Source: Combretum micranthum (Eukaryota; Streptophyta; Magnoliopsida; Myrtales; Combretaceae). From it: a DNA stretch of 64,000 bases. The stretch's first letter is position 1, and every line of letters begins with the position of its first letter. The notes under the pieces are model-generated. The model saw nothing but the letters and a program-made list of their open reading frames with translations. It had not been told where the DNA came from and ran no database searches. Below, piece by piece: positions 57,395 to 64,000 of the stretch. The stretch is from contig JAMXBD010002737.1 in the NCBI GenBank assembly GCA_024138025.1, positions 103,269 through 167,268 on the forward strand, given 5' to 3'. Both the position numbers and the translations under genes were made by a program.

Positions 57395-60102
57395 TGTAAT
57401 ACCCCAAATTTTATACCATACGAGAATTAAACCTAAAGTAATATAAGAATGTTTATATGAACTAAAGTAAGATAATAATTAGAATTGAATAAAAAAAATG
57501 ATGATATTAAGAATATGATCCTTCTAAAAATCAAAAGAAATTATCATTAACTAGAAAAGTAATATAAGAATTTAAAATCCAAATGAAAATAAATGAACAA
57601 AATTCCTTGACTATATAAATAATAACAAAGGTAAATAGTAAATAATCAAGGTTAATAGTAAATAGTAAAATGAATAGTAAATAAGTAAATTATGAAATAG
57701 TAACTACGTAATAGTAAGAATGAAAAGTAAATTGAGGTAAATTAGATATAGTCAAATCAATGAATAGTGCAAAAGTTCGCTGAATTTATCAAATATAAAC
57801 CAAAATTAAAGTGTAAAAAAGACTAAAATACCCTTAAATTAACTTAAATATCTCTAAAAAAAACCCCTATAAAACATCAAAAAAATAGGAGACAAGGATT
57901 GTCCAGCTCCTAAGAATGTCATAATCATTCTGAAAACATAAGAACTCTAAATTTTGGAAAAATTGAAGGAAAATTCCCAAAAAAAGATAATTTACTCAAA
58001 AAGTAGCAAATTAACCAAACAAATACCAAATGGAGACATAAACATCAATCAAAACTCTGCAAAAATCAGGAAAATTAGGAAAATTTGTGGGAACAAATGA
58101 CAAATTTTTTTTTACATTAAAATAAAATCGGAATAATTATGCATGTATACAAATTATGTGTCTAAATTTGGAAAAAATATCAAACATTTGTCAAAAATCA
58201 CTGTAGATACCAGAATAGACGTGTAAAATATAAGTATTACATGGTAATTTTTGCATGAAAAAATTTTGACACCTGGTAATTTTTACCGATTTTACAAACT
58301 CCGAAAATTCGCTATAAATACCGCCCAGAACTTGTAAAATTCACCAAACCCACATCCGAAATCAGAAAAACACCAAACTTTATAGTTGGGAGTCAAAAAT
58401 TTCCATAAGGCCGTCCGACAACCCTAGGAGGTGCAACTCTGCCGTCTGGAAGTGGCGTCGGTGGACCCTAGCCGATCTCCGACAAGAAATATTTGCTATA
58501 TCAAAACTTGTTCGTTCGGCTCCACAATTTTATAGTAAGTACAATATAATATCAGTTACAACATAAAAAATTTTCAAAATTTTTCGTGAAGTTTTGATAT
58601 TTTTAAAAATTACATGATTATCACTGCGAATATACTAGGAATAGTGCAATCCGAACTTCTAATATAAAATACCTAAAATGATTCCTAAAAATAAATAAAT
58701 ATTATATTATTACTCCAAGATATTTATACTGACATTATTGACACTTACAAATTTTTTCACATTTATTTGAATATATGCACTAATTTATTAATTATAGCTA
58801 GTAAATATCAATCATAGCAGTAAATATAATTATAGCTAGTAAATAAAGAAATTATGAAAATTTTATTAATTGTTCATAACTACCTTAACACCTTACTTTA
58901 CTAAATATACTAGTCCTAATAATGACATGCATACCCCAATAAAGGAATTACTAAATATTAATGTAATAATTAAATTATAAAGTTTAAAGCTTAGCAACTA
59001 ATAACCTTGAAATTATAACTATAATCATATACCAAATAAATTAAAATAACTTTTCTAAACAAAGTAAGCTCATTAATTCCTTTTACTAACTTATAATCTT
59101 TTAATAAAGTAATTTTATTCCTTAAACAAACCTTATAATCATACTACGACTAAAACAAGATTTAGCATCATAATACTAATTCATTTTTATCAAAATCATT
59201 CTTTTAGGTAAACTCCACAGCAATCTATTCCACACACGAAATCTATTTTGGTAAGTGGTTCATTTATATGGTAATTGTAAAAAGGGATATTATCTACATT
59301 ATAATTGTCTGTGCTTGTAACTTAGCTATAAAACGTGTGTGGTTGATTGATTTGGTTTGATATTGGATGTTTACTTATCCTATTGTATTGGTGTGAGATA
59401 CATGTTTGATAGCCTAAGTAAAAATGTATTATTAAGAATACAGTGAAACTAATAACCGATCATGCATAGCATAACTCATTTTGCATCCTTGCATCCACAA
59501 AACCGACCGTTCAGGTGAGAATGGATTTCTTCTTCTAACCTTTATTGAACTAAGTGACAAGAGAGGAGGTCGCAATAAAGGTTGCAAGCTATCTAAGGGA
59601 TAGTCCTAAATGGTTTTTGGGAGGACAGCGGTCTATTGCACATTCTCGGTTTTATGGAAAATGAAACTGTGTTAAACTCCTCGAAACCCAGATTAGAGTG
59701 GCGTTAATTTCTCTAATCTCGTGATGAACCGGTCAACATCACGCGAATGGCATTCCAATTGACTGCACCATTCACTCTAATAATAACAATGATTGTGATT
59801 TGTTCTATAATGTTTATAATTACCCTTTTTATATCCACTTACTGAGCACGTGAAATTATTCTCACCACCCTACAGCTTCTTTTGCAGGAAATCCATAAGA
59901 AATTAAAGAAAATGCCTGGAATAATACCCGTAAGTACCAGAAACTTAATCCCAGTTTCCATTTCTGTAAATATCTTTTAAGTGCGGCATTATTTAGTGAG
60001 CCTAGTAATTATCAGATGTTTATGGACCATGCATTGATCGAACTCCATAAATCTTTGATAATTACGGCGGGACTGTACGAATTAATTTTCCGGGATGTGA
60101 CA
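57395..60102 (+). mobile_element. Solo LTR E5 (2.7 kb), different family
   Basis: Starts TGTAATACCCC and ends GGGATGTGACA, an imperfect terminal inverted repeat. It has a perfect target duplication TTTTA at 57390-57394 and 60103-60107. No internal domain. The ends resemble those of Del/Tekay-type Ty3 chromoviruses, whose LTRs are long, but without coding sequence this is inference. Little similarity to E1-E4 was seen beyond the end motif. Confidence 0.88.
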
Positions 60103-60107
60103 TTTTA

Positions 60108-61374
60108 GACCAATAATACTCTAACACATATCATGCTAATAGTAATTAATTATAATGATATTTTTATATAAAACTTGAATCAACTATTTATCAAAAAAAA
60201 TTTAGCACAGGTTATGTATTTTATAAATTAACCAAAACACAAGTCATGTTTTTATAATTAACCTATATAAAAAAGTAAAATATTAAATTTTAGAAAACGT
60301 TTTTCTTTTCTTTCTTTTTTTTTTTTTGCCGGCTCGAATGATGGTTTTTCAAAAATATTTAAATTTAAAAGTACACTATTCTTTAAAAGAGTTCAGGTCT
60401 GAGTTCGTCCAACATGGAATTTTTAAAACTTTAAATGCACTTTTCTAGTGATTTATTTAAACGCAGCCCTCCGTCGGTTAACCAAACAACGCAATAACGA
60501 TAATTAAGAATTATTTCAAACTCAAACCATCTTCCTAACTTCATTCCCCTTCTTTTCGTTTAAGAAAATGCTTCGAGTCCAACCCTTCTTGGATATCAAT
60601 ACCCAAATAATGTGAATTCATCAAGTCCTCTATGAGCTCTTCAAGAGGGGCCGCTAAAGAACTTGCATAGAAAAACATTGTTAAAATGAATTTTTTTCAA
60701 AAAAAATTTATACCAAAATATTCATAAGAATAAGCTGTTGTCACTTGTCATCTAATTGTATATCTTTCACCAAAGTTTTATGGGTGCATTAACCAATCAT
60801 CATATTGAAACATTATTAACAAAAATTGCATAAATCTAAACCCATTCGCATAATAAAATAAAAATATAGCTTTGTTTGTCACAAGATATTAAAAAATTAG
60901 AGTACCAAAATTTTAGAAAAGTACAAAAGCTCATAATATCATATGGTATAAACTTATTATGAAAAAAAAAAAAAAAGACAAACTGATATTCTGATATTGA
61001 TATGAATGGCATAGGACAACTCAAGATGAAAGTCGTATATTATTATATAAGATAAGATCATTAGATAAGTAAATCAGCTGATATTTCTTTTTTTTTTTTT
61101 TTGGCCGAACAAATTAGCTGATATTTACTAGAATTAAGTTCTAATTCAAACTTAAAAATTAAAAAAAAAATGTAATCATTAGGTTGGTGGGTTTGTAAAG
61201 AGGCCGGAATGTAATATTCGAATCCAAATACGTTCCTAAAGGGATGTAAATGGATTTATCATGTTTATCAATTGTATTGAAGTTTTATGATAAAAATTCG
61301 TCACACCAAATCTCAATCTTTCGTCTTATTATATCATTTTTTTTTTTCAATTTTTATCTTTTCATCTACTTATT
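60108..61374. other. AT-rich spacer
   Basis: AT-rich DNA with poly-T/poly-A runs (60306-60327, 60961-60974, 61087-61102). No gene was recognised. Confidence 0.4.
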
Positions 61375-64000
61375 ATGATGCCGTTATTGTAGTCTAATGT
61401 ATCAAAACTACTAAAGATTTTTCCGATGAATTGATTGATCACTTCGTCCTAACGGTTTACACCATGTCAATCTTAAACGCAAGCAAACCATTGCTTTTGA
61501 ACTTAGAAAATGTCCATTCTTTAATGAAGACAATGCCCATCGTTCAAATGGAGAGAATTCACAATTTTTTTTTCCTTTTTCTTTGGAAGTGATTGTGGCA
61601 ATTAGAGATTATTGTTAAAATCGCAATGCACATGACACAAACAATAATGAAAAGAAGACGTTATGAAACCCTAATTCCGTGGACATGAGGGAGCTAGTAT
61701 CCACAATTTCTCCAAATAATAATAATAGTTTTTTGGTAGATTGCTGTTTTTTTTCTTTTATATTTTAATTCACTCCTCCATTAAGCACCACCTTAAACCT
61801 CTAAACACTTTCTTTTCCCTTTTGAAAGGGAACTTCGGCTCTAGTTCCATCTCATTTTCTTAGCAGGTCTTTTTTCCAAGAAAAACATGAGGCTTTCTCT
61901 TGGTTTTATCTTCCTTTCACACACATTTCTTTGCAAAGTCAATCAGAGGGAACTGGTAGGCCAAGGCTCAATTTCGTTTTCATACTAATTTCTAATGCCA
62001 TAATGAATAGGGTGATTGGACATTTTATTCCAATGTAGAATTTGAAGGCAAATTGAAACAAAAAGTTGCAAAGTAGATATAATTTGATGGGAAAGATTAA
62101 AATGTGGTCTTCTTTTTTTTTTTTTATTATTATTAGATGATGGAAGAAGCATTATAGTAATGCCAACTTAAGCAAAGTAGGGCTCACACGGCCTATATAA
62201 TCGACGTTCATACCTCCTTCACACTTGATAATAACCTTAATTCCGTACATCACCGGGAGGTGCGAAAAGCAAGAATCATATTTGTTGGATAATTTGCAAT
62301 TTGTGAAATAATTCAATTAGACCTTTAATTTAAACCGTTCATCTCAATATGTTTGTAAACCCACTATTGTACAGCATACTTCAAAATAAACTAATCGCGT
62401 ATTTAACTTATTATGCAATAAAATAATAATATAAAATTATAAATAAATAATTAATATTGTAATTCTTTGATGACTTCAAAAATGAAATCACACATCTAGA
62501 TGGTGTTCAATTTCACTACTTTTTACAACACTGAACTGGACAATACTCATCATACTATATTTAAAATTTGAAATTGAATAAAATTTTATTAATGCTATTG
62601 GATAAAACCATAAATTTTTGTCCTCTGGTAAAAAAAATATTAGAAAATGGCAATAATAAAGACATAATAATGACACAACCACTTCTACTTGTCTTTATCA
62701 TTTTGACCTTACTATCACACAATTAGCTACCACCACCACCATCATAGTCATTACCATTGCTGCCATTACCACCACCATCCCATCCATCTTCATCACCATC
62801 GGCAATATTGTCATCACCACAAATACATCACTATATCATCATAATATTATCATTAAATTATTACAACTACTATTAGCCGTTGTACTTGTTTGGCAAACAA
62901 TATAATGATTTAGAAAACAAGATAATATTTTATGAAAAAAATAATCTTGTGTTGTATTTAACACACCAAAAAATTATATATATAACTTATATTATTTTAT
63001 TACCCTTATACTATACTATATTGTTGCTTTTAGTTTGTATTGGATTGAAAAAGGTTACCATAGTGATTCATTAGAACAAATCCCCCATTTCTATGCCAAA
63101 TATATGCATAATAAACGCAGAGTAAGAACCTTTCAACCTGATGAGGTAGAGATAATGGCGAACAAAAACCCAAAGAAGTGGGATAGAAACTTGTTTTTTA
63201 TCATTGGGTGATCTACAAATCTTATCTTAAAGGAACGTGGTAACTCAAAAAAGTCACCATCGTTGGTAGTGAACTAGGTCGGTTTTTGGTCAATTCCCTC
63301 GTTTAGGCCCTTAAACGAGTATTTTTAATATTTTCGAAAAGTTTTATTTTACCTACAAATTTTCTATAGAAGCATCGATTTTGCATACCATTTATGGCTT
63401 TTTATTTGTCTTTATGTGTACTCCATTTTAAGACCTTTTTTTTTATTTTTGGTAGTTTTGGTTTTATTTTTAGCAGTTTTTAAGCTGGCCTATATTCATA
63501 CACTATAGGGCACAGATGAGAACAATTATCATATTTTCAGTAAAAATTTTGGAGTCATCATTGCTCTTTTCCTAAATTTTGAATTCTTATATAAAGTTTC
63601 GATTTTTGATGCCATTAGCCTATGTATTCCTAGAAACAATAGGCTATTGAGGATTTATCTTCCGGGTATTCTTAAAATCAATAGATTTGAGATATTTTCA
63701 AATTATCCTATTGCATCGCAACCTCAGCGATATTCTTGTAATGGTGTTCCTTCTCCTACTCCCTTACTTGTATTATGTTCTTTCGTTACAACAAACTTGA
63801 AAACAATCATTCAAATGGTCAAAATCAATTCAATTTGAACAGATGAAGAAAACTAAAAATGTTTTATTTGCAATCACTAAGTAGAATTACATTGTAAAAA
63901 AACCTCACTTTGCAATTCAATTAAGTAATAGCCAAGTTCTAGTGCAATTCTTACACATGGGGGTTACACAGGAATGGCCAAGTTCTAGTGGCGGACTACT
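61375..64000 (+). repeat. Segmental duplication block B (paralogue of 18760-20725)
   Basis: Same landmarks and orientation as block A: CAAGCAAACCATTGCTTT, GGTAGGCCAAGGCT, GGTGATTGGACATTTTATTC, the ACC/ATC-rich microsatellite (62720-62870), AGATGAAGAAAACTAAAAAT and TTAGTGCAATTC/TTCTAGTGG near the edge. It is longer than block A by about 0.6 kb because of extra DNA at about 63095-63700. Block A lies about 1.5 kb before the intact metalloproteinase gene, so a further copy may begin just past 64000. Confidence 0.8.
63095..63700. mobile_element. Extra segment in block B absent from block A
   Basis: Bounded by sequence that is contiguous in block A. It contains AGAGATAATGGCGAAC, GAACGTGGTAACTC and GTCACCATCGTTGGTAGTGA, reminiscent of LTR or untranslated regions of Ty3 elements, but no ends or target duplication were established. 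Confidence 0.35.

Noticed and set aside
57395..60102. E5 as a shortened retrotransposon with internal part
   Set aside because: No primer site, polypurine tract or internal direct repeats were seen; a single LTR fits the TG...CA ends and TTTTA duplication.
62680..62870. ATC/ACC-rich stretch as coding for a His/Thr-rich protein
   Set aside because: It is a degenerate microsatellite also present at 19940-20070 without a conserved frame.

Overview
This window is AT-rich nuclear DNA of a flowering plant, most likely a eudicot. The evidence is a plant-type matrix metalloproteinase, a RALF-type peptide gene, and plant-specific transposons: a chromodomain Ty3 element, a Sirevirus-like Ty1/copia element and a Cassandra-type 5S retroelement. 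The species cannot be named from sequence alone. Only one gene looks intact, a minus-strand matrix metalloproteinase (22204-23106). A RALF-like peptide gene (49695-50029) carries an apparent frameshift. Almost everything else is transposon or decayed duplication.

Layout. 1-7.1 kb: a broken Ty3 chromovirus, split inside its reverse transcriptase by a 2.77-kb solo LTR (E1). 7.4-12.4 kb: a dead metalloproteinase copy whose missing 5' half is replaced by another solo LTR (E2), followed by a MITE and a promoter-like block. 12.9-14.05 kb: a complete TRIM element with a perfect target duplication. 14.6-18.6 kb: a MITE and a 2.6-kb hAT element carrying a decayed captured ORF. 18.8-28.2 kb: the metalloproteinase locus with tandemly duplicated flanks, a Cassandra element and a hAT fragment. 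28.26-42.02 kb: a three-deep nest in which solo LTR E3 contains a DNA transposon that contains an 8.9-kb Sirevirus-like element. 42.2-49.1 kb: a diverged non-autonomous element, another metalloproteinase-type upstream block and a 5'-half Ty1/copia relic. 49.5-50.2 kb: the RALF locus. 52.0-55.8 kb and 57.4-60.1 kb: solo LTRs E4 and E5. 61.4-64 kb: a second copy of the 18.8-20.7 kb block, so another metalloproteinase copy may lie just beyond the right edge.

How it fits together. The window reads as a tandem metalloproteinase cluster that expanded by unequal duplication and was then bombarded by retroelements. Most of these now survive as solo LTRs. Several insertions can be read base-exactly from target duplications, or from a paralogous empty site inside the window. 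The least expected signal is in the related long LTRs E1-E4. They carry short hairpins whose arms differ in sequence but stay complementary: a cluster with 6-nt loops mid-LTR in E1 and E2 (one weaker copy in E3), and a second hairpin near the LTR 3' end in all four.
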